Assembly (NCBI RefSeq): GCF_026420865.1
Contig: NZ_JAPCWC010000012.1
Span: 1 to 64,000, forward strand
Source of the DNA: Novosphingobium clariflavum
GTDB taxonomy: Bacteria; Pseudomonadota; Alphaproteobacteria; Sphingomonadales; Sphingomonadaceae
DNA length: 64,000 bases
Reading direction: 5' to 3'
A program made the position numbers and the translations under genes. Shown here piece after piece: positions 17,582-26,032 of this stretch; position 1 is the stretch's first letter; every line of letters starts with the position of its first letter. The notes beneath the pieces were generated by a model. It made no database searches. It saw only the letters and a list, made by a program, of their open reading frames with translations, and was not told the DNA's origin.

Positions 17582-19114
17582 TTGCGTCTCGTTTCGCCGC
17601 TCGTTTTCGGGAGCCTGCTTTGGGCGGGGGGCGCTGCTGGAGCGCCCGTTTCAGCCCCGGTTCCGGCCCCGGTTCCGGCCCCGGTTCCGGCATCGTCAGC
17701 AGAGATCCGGGACGTCGTGGTCACGCAGCACACGATCCAGCTTCACGGGAAACCCCTGAGCTATCGAGCGGTGGCGGGCAGGCTTCCGGTTCGCCTTGCC
17801 GATGGGGCGGCGGCGGACATGTTTCATGTCGACTACATCGCACCCGGACGCGGCGGGGAGCGCCCGGTATTGTTCCTGTTCAATGGCGGCCCCGGTTCGG
17901 CCAGTCTCTGGCTCGATCTTGGCTCGTTCGGTCCGCGCCGGGTGGAAACCCGCAGCCCGCAGCCGACACCCGCATGGCCGATCCGCATCGTCGACAATCA
18001 GGAAACCTTGCTGGACAGCGCTGATCTCGTCTTCGTGGACGCAGTCGGCACCGGGTTTTCGCGCGTGGCTGAGGGCACTGCGCCGAATGCGTTCTTCGGC
18101 GTCGATCCCGATCTTGAATCGTTTGCAGCCTTCGTATCGGAATGGCTGACGCGTAGCGGGCGCTGGTCGTCGCCGCGCTACATCCTTGGCGAGTCCTACG
18201 GGGCAACGCGGGCGGCGGGACTGGCCCAGGTCCTTCAGCATCACGGCGCGGCGCCAAGCGGGGTCGTGCTGCTGTCCTCGATCCTCAATTTCTCGGACTA
18301 TCATCCCGGCATCGATCAGGGTTTCGTCAACGCCCTGCCGAGCATGGCCGCCACCGCCTGGTATCACCACCGCGCCGGACAGGACGCGGCGGATCTGGCC
18401 AGTTTCGTCGCCGCCGCGCGCGACTTTGCAGCGGGCCCTTATGCGGATGCGCTGCGACTGGGGGACCGATTGCCGGCGGAGCAGGAGGCTGTGGTGCGGG
18501 CAGGGCTCGCGCGGTTCACCGGGCTTTCCGAGGCGCAGTTGCAGCGCACCGGCCTGAGGCTGGATGTCGGCCAGTTCGTGCGGCTGCTGACCGGAGACGG
18601 ACGGATGGTGGGCATCTACGATACCCGCGTCACCGCCCGGAATACGGACGATGCCGCTTCGGCCCCCTCGTTCGACGCGGCGGATACGGTTGTCGCCACG
18701 GTCTTTCCCGCCGCGAACAGCCAGTATCTGGCCAATGAACTGAACTACCATGGCGATGGGCCTTACCTCGCCACGGTGCCGGGCCTTGATAATCGCTGGA
18801 ACTGGTCGACCCGTGCGCCGGGTTCGGGCGAGCCGCGCAGCTCTCCGGCGATGCAGGACAACCTGTCTGCCGCCATGCATGAGGACCCGACGATGCGGGT
18901 GCTGTCGCTGAACGGCTACTACGACCTCGGCACACCGTTCTTCGGCACCGAAAACGATCTGGCGCATATGCTGCTGCCACCGGAAATCCGCGCGAACCTG
19001 GCGTTCCGCTATTACCCCGCCGGGCACATGCTCTATCTCGATCAGGGCTCACGCGTGGCAGCCGCTGCAGAGGTCCGCTCCTTCCTTCGCGCCGGTGCAG
19101 GAGAAACCAAGTGA
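17582..19114 (+). CDS. secreted S10 serine carboxypeptidase (copy 1)
   Basis: A 510-aa S10-family peptidase that removes C-terminal residues from peptides. Family motifs: oxyanion loop NGGPGS at residues 101-106, nucleophile Ser205 in GESYG, Asp in NGYYDLGTP, and His in YPAGHMLY. A signal peptide is followed by an APVP repeat (about 24-37). The TTG start at 17582 is supported by AAGGAGG ending 7 nt upstream; no in-frame ATG is near. Operator site 3 lies 42 bp upstream. It overlaps the second copy by GTGA. S10 enzymes often favour hydrophobic or aromatic C-termini, which would feed the adjacent aminotransferase; this link is inference. Confidence 0.92.
   Translation: MRLVSPLVFGSLLWAGGAAGAPVSAPVPAPVPAPVPASSAEIRDVVVTQHTIQLHGKPLSYRAVAGRLPVRLADGAAADMFHVDYIAPGRGGERPVLFLFNGGPGSASLWLDLGSFGPRRVETRSPQPTPAWPIRIVDNQETLLDSADLVFVDAVGTGFSRVAEGTAPNAFFGVDPDLESFAAFVSEWLTRSGRWSSPRYILGESYGATRAAGLAQVLQHHGAAPSGVVLLSSILNFSDYHPGIDQGFVNALPSMAATAWYHHRAGQDAADLASFVAAARDFAAGPYADALRLGDRLPAEQEAVVRAGLARFTGLSEAQLQRTGLRLDVGQFVRLLTGDGRMVGIYDTRVTARNTDDAASAPSFDAADTVVATVFPAANSQYLANELNYHGDGPYLATVPGLDNRWNWSTRAPGSGEPRSSPAMQDNLSAAMHEDPTMRVLSLNGYYDLGTPFFGTENDLAHMLLPPEIRANLAFRYYPAGHMLYLDQGSRVAAAAEVRSFLRAGAGETK
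17654..17689 (+). repeat. 3 x 12-bp in-frame tandem repeat
   Basis: Three perfect copies of GCCCCGGTTCCG encode (APVP)3, just after the signal peptide of S10 copy 1. Each unit is four codons, so slippage would change the linker length without breaking the frame. It is absent from S10 copy 2. Confidence 0.85.
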
Positions 19115-20643
19115 AGCTGTCCCGCCGCTTTAAGGCCCTCCTGGTGGCCTCCAGCCTTGCCGTGAGTTGCGGCAACGCCGCGCGCGCGGACGAGGCCGTC
19201 GTTGCCGATGCTGCCGAGCGTCAGTCCAGCGCCCGCGAAGTGCTCCGCATCGGCAAGAGCGCCGTGCCTTACCGCGCCGAGGCGGGCACACTGACCATCC
19301 GCGATGACGAGGGCAAGCCGACCGCGAGCATGTTCTACGTCGCCTACCTTGCCGATCGGAAGCCGGGCAGCGAGCGGCCGCTCACGTTCCTGTTCAATGG
19401 CGGCCCCGGATCGGCGAGTCTGTGGCTCAATGTCGGCGGGTTCGGGCCATGGCATGTGCCGGGCAATGCCCCGCACGCCATGCCTGCCGCGCCCTATCGT
19501 TTCGAGCCCAATCAGGCGAGCATCCTCGACAAGACCGACCTCGTGTTCATCGATGCGGTCGGCACCGGCTATTCACGCGCCATGCCGGGGATCGATCCGG
19601 CGAAGAGCTTCTGGGGCGTCGATCAGGACGTCGATTCCTTCGCCCGCGCCATCACCCGCTACATCGCCGTGAATGAGCGCTGGAATGCGCCCAAGTTCCT
19701 CTTCGGCGAATCCTACGGCACCACCCGCGCCGCGGCATTGGCGCTGCGGCTGCACAATCAGGGCATCGACCTCAACGGCGTCGTCCTGCTTTCGACGATC
19801 CTTAACTTCTCGGACGGGCTTTCCGGGCGCGACGAAGGGCCGATCGGCCTCCTGCCGACATGCGCCGCGATCGCCTGGTATCATGGCCGCGTGGCGGACC
19901 GACCCGAGCAGCTATCGGCGTTTCTCGACGAAGTCCGTGCCTTCGCCATAGGCCCTTACGCCCGCGCGCTTGCCAAGGGCGACCGGATCGCGCCGGACGA
20001 GGAACAGGCCGTCGCGGCACAGCTCGCACGCTATACCGGACTGCCGGTGAGCTATCTCGTGCAGAGCCACCTGCGGATCGACATGGAGCGTTTCCGCAGC
20101 GAACTCCTGCGCGACAAGGGCCTCATCACCGGGCGTTTCGACGGCCGCTTCATCGGCGCTGCCTCGCGCATAGACGAGAGCGTGGCCGTCGATCCGGCCA
20201 CCAACGATCCCGCCACGGCGGGCGTCAGCAGCGCCTTGCTCACGACCTATCGCGATTACCTGTCGCACAAGGTCGGCTTCCACAGCGACCTGCAGTATCG
20301 CGCGCTCTACAATTCCGTGATCGAGCCGGCCTGGGACATGCATCACCGCGCGCCGGGGTATGGCCATCCGCTGAGTTCGCCGAATACCGCGCTCGATCTC
20401 GCCTCGGCGATGCGGGCAAATCCGACGATGAAGGTCTTCGTGATGAACGGCCTCTTCGATCTCGCGACGCCGTTCTTTGGCACCGAGTACGACTTTGCGC
20501 ATATGCAACTGGCCGCCGGCCTGCGCGATAACGTACGGTTCGGTTACTATGAGACTGGCCACATGGCCTATGTCGATGCCAGCGCCCTGTCGGCCATGAA
20601 GCGCGATCTCGACGGGTTCTACGCAGGTGCCGTCCGGCCCTGA
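19111..20643 (+). CDS. secreted S10 serine carboxypeptidase (copy 2)
   Basis: A 510-aa paralogue of the preceding gene and the same length. NGGPGS is at 96-101, nucleophile Ser201 in GESYG, Asp in NGLFDLATPFFGTE, and His in YETGHMAY. The signal peptide ends around ARA-DEAV (residue 26). The GTG start overlaps the stop of copy 1 (GTGA), giving translational coupling. The blocks around the catalytic residues are nearly the same in the two copies, while the central substrate-binding insert differs, which suggests duplication followed by a change in specificity. Its stop is 4 nt from the stop of the convergent MarR gene. Confidence 0.92.
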   Translation: MKLSRRFKALLVASSLAVSCGNAARADEAVVADAAERQSSAREVLRIGKSAVPYRAEAGTLTIRDDEGKPTASMFYVAYLADRKPGSERPLTFLFNGGPGSASLWLNVGGFGPWHVPGNAPHAMPAAPYRFEPNQASILDKTDLVFIDAVGTGYSRAMPGIDPAKSFWGVDQDVDSFARAITRYIAVNERWNAPKFLFGESYGTTRAAALALRLHNQGIDLNGVVLLSTILNFSDGLSGRDEGPIGLLPTCAAIAWYHGRVADRPEQLSAFLDEVRAFAIGPYARALAKGDRIAPDEEQAVAAQLARYTGLPVSYLVQSHLRIDMERFRSELLRDKGLITGRFDGRFIGAASRIDESVAVDPATNDPATAGVSSALLTTYRDYLSHKVGFHSDLQYRALYNSVIEPAWDMHHRAPGYGHPLSSPNTALDLASAMRANPTMKVFVMNGLFDLATPFFGTEYDFAHMQLAAGLRDNVRFGYYETGHMAYVDASALSAMKRDLDGFYAGAVRP

Positions 20644-20647
20644 ACCA

Positions 20648-21154
20648 TCAGGGCGTTTCGGACAGGATTTCCGCCAGGCGCTCCATCGTGGTGTTCAGGC
20701 GCTGGAGATCCTTGATGCCCAGTTCGCGCTCGATCCGTTCGTAAAGCGGATCGAACTGAGGTACGATTTCGCGTACCAGTTTCATGCCATCCGGCGTGAT
20801 CGAGTGGAGGTAGCGACGCGCGTCCTCCTTGCTGGCACGACGCAGGATCAGGCCGCGCTCGGACAAATCGCGGACAATCCGCGAAAGGCTTGGGCCGAGC
20901 AGGAAGGCACGGGTGGCAAGGTCTGCCGCATCGATTTCGTCTTCAATGCTCAGCAGGCGCAGGACCCGCCATTGCGGATCGGTCAGATTGTAAGGATCGA
21001 AGATCAAGCGCATGCGTGTGGCCATCGCATCGCGCGCCCGGTGCAGCAGGACCGGAACCTGCCGCGCCTCCGTATGGCCTGCCCCCTGAAAAGGATGGGG
21101 GTACGACCGTGCAGTCTGTATCTTGTCGTCCGGGGCCGGGATCGTCGGCTGCAT
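20648..21154 (-). CDS. MarR-family regulator, HpaR-like
   Basis: A 168-aa winged-helix regulator. HRARDAMATRMRLIFDPYNL then TDPQWRVLRLL is the pattern seen in HpaR (the regulator of homoprotocatechuate degradation), and the wing region has SLSRIVRDLSERGLILR and EDARRYLHSITPDG. MarR proteins bind palindromes as dimers and respond to aromatic ligands. It is the only regulator next to the genes flanked by the TTAACRCGTTAA sites, so it is the best candidate to bind them. I found no such site at its own promoter (21155-21382), where nothing else could be assigned. An N-terminal extension of about 30 residues precedes the conserved domain. Confidence 0.88.
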   Translation of the reverse strand: MQPTIPAPDDKIQTARSYPHPFQGAGHTEARQVPVLLHRARDAMATRMRLIFDPYNLTDPQWRVLRLLSIEDEIDAADLATRAFLLGPSLSRIVRDLSERGLILRRASKEDARRYLHSITPDGMKLVREIVPQFDPLYERIERELGIKDLQRLNTTMERLAEILSETP

Positions 21155-21382
21155 TGCGGTGCTACCTCGCTCTATATCCAGCGTCTATACTGGCTGCATG
21201 GTGCCGGGGATAGTCCGGCTTGCGGTATCGCATGATGTTTGGATGGGGCAAAATGTGAGCGCGTCCTTGGGCGCGTCTGGACAAATTCCGCATTGCACGG
21301 TTGCCCTGAAATCTGGCGGGCCCTGGCGCGCAAGGCGCTCGACAGGGCCTGCCGTCGGCCGATACCTGAAGTCTGCGGACGT

Positions 21383-22270
21383 TCAGCGCAGTGGGGCGCG
21401 GGCGGCCAGGAATTCCACGAGCAGGCGTGCCGGGCCGCTCAGGCTGGCGGCGTCGGCGGCGAGGAGCATCTGCCGCTGCGCCCAGGGTTCGTCGAGTTCG
21501 ACCAGCTTGAGGCCCATCGGCACGATGAAGTTCTTGGCCGCCTCGCTTGGCAGGACGCCGATGCCGAAGCCGGCCTGGATCATCCGGCACACGGCGTCGT
21601 AGCTGTCGACCGCGGCGCGCAGGCGGAAGGGCCAGCCCTGTTCGTCGGCGGAGCGGGCGAGCAGGCGGGTATTGGCGGTGTCATAACCCATCTGCACGAA
21701 TTCGTGCTCGGCCAGGTCCTGGAAACGCACCGAATGGGTGCCGAACAGCACATGCGGCGGGGCGACGACGGCGAGGCGGTCGCAGCGGTATTTCCAGGTG
21801 TCGAGCCCAAGCGTGCCGGGCTCTTCCATGATGACGCCGACTTGCGCCTCGCCCGCGCGCAGGCGGCCGACGATCTCGGAGGAATAGACTTCCTGGATGT
21901 TGAGGCGGATCTTGCCATTGTCCTGGCCGAAGGCGGCAAGGTCGGCGGGCAGGAACTGGGTGATCGCCGCCGTGCAGGCGAGGATGTCGACGCTGCCTTT
22001 CAGCCCCTTGGCGTAGTCCGACAGGTCGGAGACCGCGAGGCCGACTTCGCGCATGATCCGGTGGGCATGGACCAGCAGCGCATCACCGGCCGGGGTCAGC
22101 GCCACGCCGCGCCCGTTGCGGACCAGCAACTGGACGCCGAGTTCGTGTTCCAGCTGCGAGAGACGGCGGCTGATCGCGCCGATGGCGAGGTTGGCATCGT
22201 CCGCCGCGCGCGACAGGCTGCCCAGTTCCGCTACGCGGATGAACAGCTTGAGGGTCGTCAGGTTGAGCAT
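21383..22270 (-). CDS. LysR-family regulator
   Basis: A 295-aa LysR regulator. The N-terminal helix-turn-helix has LFIRVAELGSLSRAADDANLAIGAISRRLSQLE, with the typical A-x-L-x-I-x(4)-S-R spacing; GIGVLPSEAA in the C-terminal part is the usual effector-domain motif. The 228 bp between this gene and the MarR start holds no other gene. Neighbouring genes give no clear target; the SDR further upstream already has its own divergent LysR. Confidence 0.9.
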   Translation of the reverse strand: MLNLTTLKLFIRVAELGSLSRAADDANLAIGAISRRLSQLEHELGVQLLVRNGRGVALTPAGDALLVHAHRIMREVGLAVSDLSDYAKGLKGSVDILACTAAITQFLPADLAAFGQDNGKIRLNIQEVYSSEIVGRLRAGEAQVGVIMEEPGTLGLDTWKYRCDRLAVVAPPHVLFGTHSVRFQDLAEHEFVQMGYDTANTRLLARSADEQGWPFRLRAAVDSYDAVCRMIQAGFGIGVLPSEAAKNFIVPMGLKLVELDEPWAQRQMLLAADAASLSGPARLLVEFLAARAPLR

Positions 22271-22335
22271 GCAGCGTTGCTTGTATCGGCCATCTCTCGG
22301 CTTCCATACGGTGCAATGGTCTCAGCGGCGAGGCT

Positions 22336-22674
22336 TCAGCGCTTCTTCTTGGTGATCGGCGCGGTGAAGTCGGGATCCTTGTTGGCCACCCAATCGACGA
22401 ACTTGCGCACGGCCGGATTGTCCAGCAGCCCTTCGACGTTGGTGCCGTGGCGCTGGAGTTCGGAATTGGTGAAATTGGCGATCAGCGTCTGCTGGCAGAT
22501 CGAGTGCATCGGTACCACATCACGCCCGCCCCGGCTCTTGGGCACCGGATGATGCCACACGATGGTGGTGCCGGTAGGGCGCCCGCAGAGCCAGCAGGGG
22601 ACGGGCGGCGGCGCCGCTTCCTCTTCGTCATGCAGGTCTTCGAAGGAATCGTGCTTGGAATGCTTGCGGGCCAT
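22336..22674 (-). CDS. small HNH-nuclease-like protein
   Basis: A protein of about 112 aa. It has an acidic, Ser-rich N-terminus, then CWLCGRPTG and VWHHPVPKSRGGRD followed by MHSICQQTL, which fits a zinc-bound HNH fold (CxxC, HH, H). The C-terminus is basic (ITKKKR). The ATG at 22674 is chosen because the longer start at 22764 would overlap the end of the SDR gene. Similar small HNH proteins are common, conserved chromosomal genes in Sphingomonadales with no known role. No toxin, intein or restriction partner is adjacent. Confidence 0.72.
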   Translation of the reverse strand: MARKHSKHDSFEDLHDEEEAAPPPVPCWLCGRPTGTTIVWHHPVPKSRGGRDVVPMHSICQQTLIANFTNSELQRHGTNVEGLLDNPAVRKFVDWVANKDPDFTAPITKKKR

Positions 22675-22747
22675 GGCTCTGCCGGAATTGTCTGTGACTG
22701 CGGCGCTCCCCCTATCCGAGAGAGCGCCGCATGACCAGACGCCGTGT

Positions 22748-23461
22748 TCAGGCGCCGAAGCCACCGTCGATGGTCTGCATCGATCCGGTGATCATCCCGG
22801 CATGGGGGCCGGCGAGATAGGCGGCGAGCTCTGCGATTTCCTGGGGGCGGGCATGGCGCTTGATCGCGATGAAGCTGTGCATCGTCGCCGCCATCGGGCC
22901 CTCGGCCGGGTTCATGTCGCTGTCGGTCGGTCCCGGCTGGATGCTGTTGACGGTAATGCCCCGGTCGCCGAAATCGCGGGCGAGGCCGCGCACCATGCCC
23001 TGCACGGCCGACTTGGTGAGCGCGTAGGCGGCGCCGCCGGTAAATGGCATGCGGTCGCCGTTGACCGAGCCGATGACGATGATGCGGCCGTTGTCGTTCA
23101 TCGTGCGACCGGCCTCGACGGCGGCATGATAGGGTGCGCGCACGTTGACGTCGATCATATGGTCGACCGCGTCGGCGTCGAGCGTCAGCGGATCGCCCAG
23201 CACCAGCGTACCGGCGTTGATGACCAGGACATCGAGCGCGCCGCGGGCCGCGACCGTGGCGACCAGCGCATCGCGCGCGGCGCTGTCGGCCTGGATCGCC
23301 TCGGCGCCGGTTTCGGCGGCAAGAGCCTCGGCGGCACCGAGCGACCCGGCGTAGGTGAAGGCGACGTTGGCGCCGCCCTGTGCGAAGCGGCGCACGATGG
23401 CGGCGCCGATGCCCCGGCTGCCGCCCAGGACCAGTACGTTCTTTGCGGTGAATTCGTCCAT
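22748..23461 (-). CDS. short-chain dehydrogenase/reductase
   Basis: A 237-aa classical SDR. NAD(P)-binding GGSRGIG is at residues 13-19, NAG in the VINAGT turn, and the catalytic Ser-Tyr-Lys in VIGSVNG and AYALTKSA. PGPTDSDMNP and ITGSMQTIDGGFGA at the end are typical of the FabG-like branch. The substrate cannot be inferred. It is divergent from a LysR gene starting at 23606, with 144 bp between, the usual layout of a LysR regulator and its target. Confidence 0.9.
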   Translation of the reverse strand: MDEFTAKNVLVLGGSRGIGAAIVRRFAQGGANVAFTYAGSLGAAEALAAETGAEAIQADSAARDALVATVAARGALDVLVINAGTLVLGDPLTLDADAVDHMIDVNVRAPYHAAVEAGRTMNDNGRIIVIGSVNGDRMPFTGGAAYALTKSAVQGMVRGLARDFGDRGITVNSIQPGPTDSDMNPAEGPMAATMHSFIAIKRHARPQEIAELAAYLAGPHAGMITGSMQTIDGGFGA

Positions 23462-23605
23462 GTCAGATCTCCGTTCTCAATAGGGTGTTGCGTGGGTTGC
23501 TGTTGGCACCCGTTCGGTCGGGAGCCTCTGGACGGGAAGATGCTATACGGGCATCGTTCGAACTAGCCGGAAGAATTGGAACCTTGTCGACGGGATTTCC
23601 GAACG

Positions 23606-24502
23606 ATGATGAAGCTCGATGGCGTGGTTGCCTTTGTCACCACGGTGGAAGCTGGCTCGATCAGTGCGGCTTCGCGGCGCCTTGGCCTTGCCAAGTCGGT
23701 GGTGAGCGAGCGGCTGGCCGAACTGGAGCGCACGCTGGGGGCCACGCTGCTTCAGCGTTCCACGCGGCAACTGTCGCTCACCCATGGCGGGCAGACCTTC
23801 CTGCCGCGCGCGCAGCGCATCCTGCGCGAGGCGGAAGAGGCGGCGGCGGAACTCGCCGCGCGCAGCGGCACGCTGGCGGGGCCGCTGCGGCTTTCCGCTC
23901 CGGTCGGCTTCGGCATCCTCCATCTGGGCGCGGCGCTGGCGCGGTTCCTTGAGGGTCATCCGCAGATCGAGGTCTCGCTGGAACTCGACGACGGCTTTGT
24001 CGATGCGACGTCGGGCGGTTTCGACGCCGTCTTGCGGCACGGCGCGGTGGGTGACGGCAGGCTGATCGCGCGGCGGCTGGCAAGAAGCCGCCGCCTGCTG
24101 GTGGCCGCGCCGGCCTATCTGGAAAGCGCTGGGGTTCCGGCATCGCTGGCCGATCTCGAGCGCCATCGTGGCATTCTCTATGCGAACCGGTCGGGCGACT
24201 GGCGCTTTGCCGCACCGGGCGGATGGTCGGTCGTGCGGCCGGTCGCCGCACTACGGGTGAACAACGGGATCGTCATGCGGGACGTGGCCGCAGCCGGGCT
24301 CGGAATCGCCCTGCTGCCCTCGTTTTTCGTGCACGAGGCGCTGGCGCAAGGGACGCTGGTGGAGATCGATGTCGGGCTCGAGGCCGAGGGCGCCGAATTG
24401 TTCCTGGCCTATCCGCGCGATCACGGCGCCTCGGTCAAGATCCGGGCGTTGGCGGACAGCCTGCGCTGCAGCTTTGGCGATCCGCCATATTGGGAGCGCT
24501 GA
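23606..24502 (+). CDS. LysR-family regulator, divergent from SDR
   Basis: A LysR regulator of about 298 aa. The HTH has FVTTVEAGSISAASRRLGLAKSVVSERLAELE, and the effector domain includes VNNGIVMRDVAAAGLGIALLPSFF. It is of the CrgA-like group that often controls adjacent oxidoreductases. Two ATG codons in tandem (23606 and 23609) are possible starts; the reading frame is open further upstream, but the family start fits here. It likely controls the divergent SDR. Confidence 0.9.
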   Translation: MMKLDGVVAFVTTVEAGSISAASRRLGLAKSVVSERLAELERTLGATLLQRSTRQLSLTHGGQTFLPRAQRILREAEEAAAELAARSGTLAGPLRLSAPVGFGILHLGAALARFLEGHPQIEVSLELDDGFVDATSGGFDAVLRHGAVGDGRLIARRLARSRRLLVAAPAYLESAGVPASLADLERHRGILYANRSGDWRFAAPGGWSVVRPVAALRVNNGIVMRDVAAAGLGIALLPSFFVHEALAQGTLVEIDVGLEAEGAELFLAYPRDHGASVKIRALADSLRCSFGDPPYWER

Positions 24503-24528
24503 TGCGTCAGGCGTGACGGATAGCCGGG

Positions 24529-24559
24529 GCCAGACCCGAGCGCGAGGCCCGGGTCTGGC
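24529..24559. terminator. hairpin between convergent genes
   Basis: The perfect 9-bp inverted repeat GCCAGACCC/GGGTCTGGC (24529-24537 and 24551-24559) sits between the LysR stop and the stop of the small secreted protein. No long T-run follows on either side. Confidence 0.55.
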
Positions 24560-24577
24560 TGCTGGGGGGGTATCAAC

Positions 24578-24799
24578 TCACGAGCACTTGGTGAACTGGC
24601 CCTTCTTGGGACCGGACGAGAAGCGGCACTTGCCGTCCTTGCCCTTGGCGACATTGGCTGGGGCGGCCTTCTTTTTCACCGGAGCGGTCTGGCACTTGAT
24701 GAACTTGCCCTGCGCATTGCGACACGTGCTGGCAGCCATGGCCGGCGTTACGCCCATCAGGCTGGCAATGGCGGCAGCAGCAACGATTTTGCGGAACAT
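24578..24799 (-). CDS. small secreted protein with two Cys-Lys repeats
   Basis: A 73-aa protein. The signal peptide is MFRKIVAAAAIASLMGVTPA with a probable cut after AMA. The mature part has two similar units, CRNAQGKFIKC and CRFSSGPKKGQFTKC, each a Cys-x(9-13)-Cys loop, joined by a Lys/Ala-rich linker. GGAGAAACAG precedes the ATG at 24799, which fixes the start; a longer reading frame from 24943 lacks these signals. Small proteins of this kind are common in Sphingomonadales with no known function. Two disulphide loops in the periplasm are likely. Confidence 0.75.
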   Translation of the reverse strand: MFRKIVAAAAIASLMGVTPAMAASTCRNAQGKFIKCQTAPVKKKAAPANVAKGKDGKCRFSSGPKKGQFTKCS

Positions 24800-24949
24800 G
24801 TCTGTTTCTCCTTCTGCGTTTGCGCGCACCCGCAGGTTGCCGTTGTGCGCGGAACGCTTTCTGGAGGCTGAACCTTGCCTTGTGTTATTCAGCGGGGGTG
24901 GGGGGCTGTGGCGACGGCGGAAGTCCATCACCAGCCACGGCAAAGCCCT

Positions 24950-25432
24950 CTATCGCTTGGCGGCAGGCGACTGGCTTTGCAGATAGGCGATGATGTCGGC
25001 CCGGTCGAGCGCGTCGGGCACTCCGGAAAACTGCATGGCGGTGCCGGGAACGACCGCTTGCGGGTTCTTCATCCAGCGCTCGAGGGTGGGCGCGTCCCAT
25101 CGGCCACCGGCACTGCGCAAGGCGGCGGTGTAGCCAAAGCGCTGGCTGGTCTGGCCCATTGGCTGGCCGTAGACGCCGTAGAGGTTGGGGCCGCCCAGGT
25201 CGGGGGCGCCGGGTGTCGTGCGGTGGCAGGCGGCGCATTGCCCGAGCTTGCGTGCGCCGAGATCGGCGTCGGCGACGGCCAGCAGCCTTGCGAGGGTGGG
25301 GCGGGGACCCGCCGCGCGCAGGCGTTCCTCGCGGCGGTCGTCCTTGCACCCGGCGAGCGTGGCGGTCAGGCACAGCGCGGCAAAAGTGATCACGGGAAGG
25401 GCGATCGTGGGCAGGGGTCTGTTCGCGGCCAT
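24950..25432 (-). CDS. lipoprotein c-type cytochrome
   Basis: A 160-aa class I cytochrome c. The N-terminal hydrophobic segment ends in the lipobox LAGC (Cys at about residue 29), so it is probably anchored to the membrane by lipid. The haem site is CAACH, GPNLYGVYG follows as in cytochromes c2/c550, and the sixth ligand is probably the Met of PGTAMQF. It would shuttle electrons in the periplasm. No oxidase or dehydrogenase partner is adjacent. Confidence 0.87.
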   Translation of the reverse strand: MAANRPLPTIALPVITFAALCLTATLAGCKDDRREERLRAAGPRPTLARLLAVADADLGARKLGQCAACHRTTPGAPDLGGPNLYGVYGQPMGQTSQRFGYTAALRSAGGRWDAPTLERWMKNPQAVVPGTAMQFSGVPDALDRADIIAYLQSQSPAAKR

Positions 25433-25513
25433 GCCCGGGCGGTTAGCGGGCCGTGGGGACCGTGACCAGCGGACGATTTGTCCAACCGGCCACGGCCCTT
25501 TCTGCGCGCCCGC

Positions 25514-25979
25514 CTATCCGGCGCGCTTGCCGAAGCGGGCGTAGAGCGTCGGCAGCACGAACAGCGTCAGCAGCGTGGCCGAGATCAGTCCGCCGATGCC
25601 CGATAGCGCGGTGAAGCCCACTGCCGCGGAGATCGAGAATGGCATGCCGCGCAGGAACAATGCCAGCGCTCCGCCGACGAGGGCCAGCGGCACTCCGGTG
25701 AAGACGATGGCGGCATCGCGCAGGCTGCGCAGGGCACCGTAGAGCAGCATGATGAGCGCGAAGCAGGCGGGCACCACCACCATCAGCCGGTCGCGTGCGG
25801 AGGCGAGGTTCTCGAACTGGCCGCCCCAGGTCAGCCAGATGCCCGCGGGCAACTCCACCTCGCGGGCGATGGCGCGGCGAGCCTCGGTGACGACGCTCGA
25901 CACGTCGCGCCCGCGCCCGTTGGTCTGCACCACGACGCGGCGCTTGCCGTTCTCCCGGCTGATCTGGTTGGGGCCGCCG
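25514..25979 (-). pseudogene. RND heavy-metal efflux pump remnant (CusA/CzcA type), internally deleted
   Basis: This is the C-terminal part of an HME-RND inner-membrane pump. It opens without a start at GGPNQISRENGKRR (about 25979), runs through LPAGIWLTWGGQFENLASA and FTGVPLALVGGALAL, then jumps from AVGFTALSG directly to IGGLISATLLTLFVLPTLYARFG. Full-length family members have about 85 residues between these blocks, covering two or more membrane helices. The protein therefore lacks its N-terminal three quarters and has an internal deletion. No adaptor or outer-membrane factor gene is nearby. It lies between the cytochrome and a LysR gene and is surely inactive. Confidence 0.85.
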
Positions 25980-26032
25980 GTTCAAGTGCAACGTGGATGG
26001 CGCGCGCGGCGTGAAATGCGGAGAGGTCAGGG

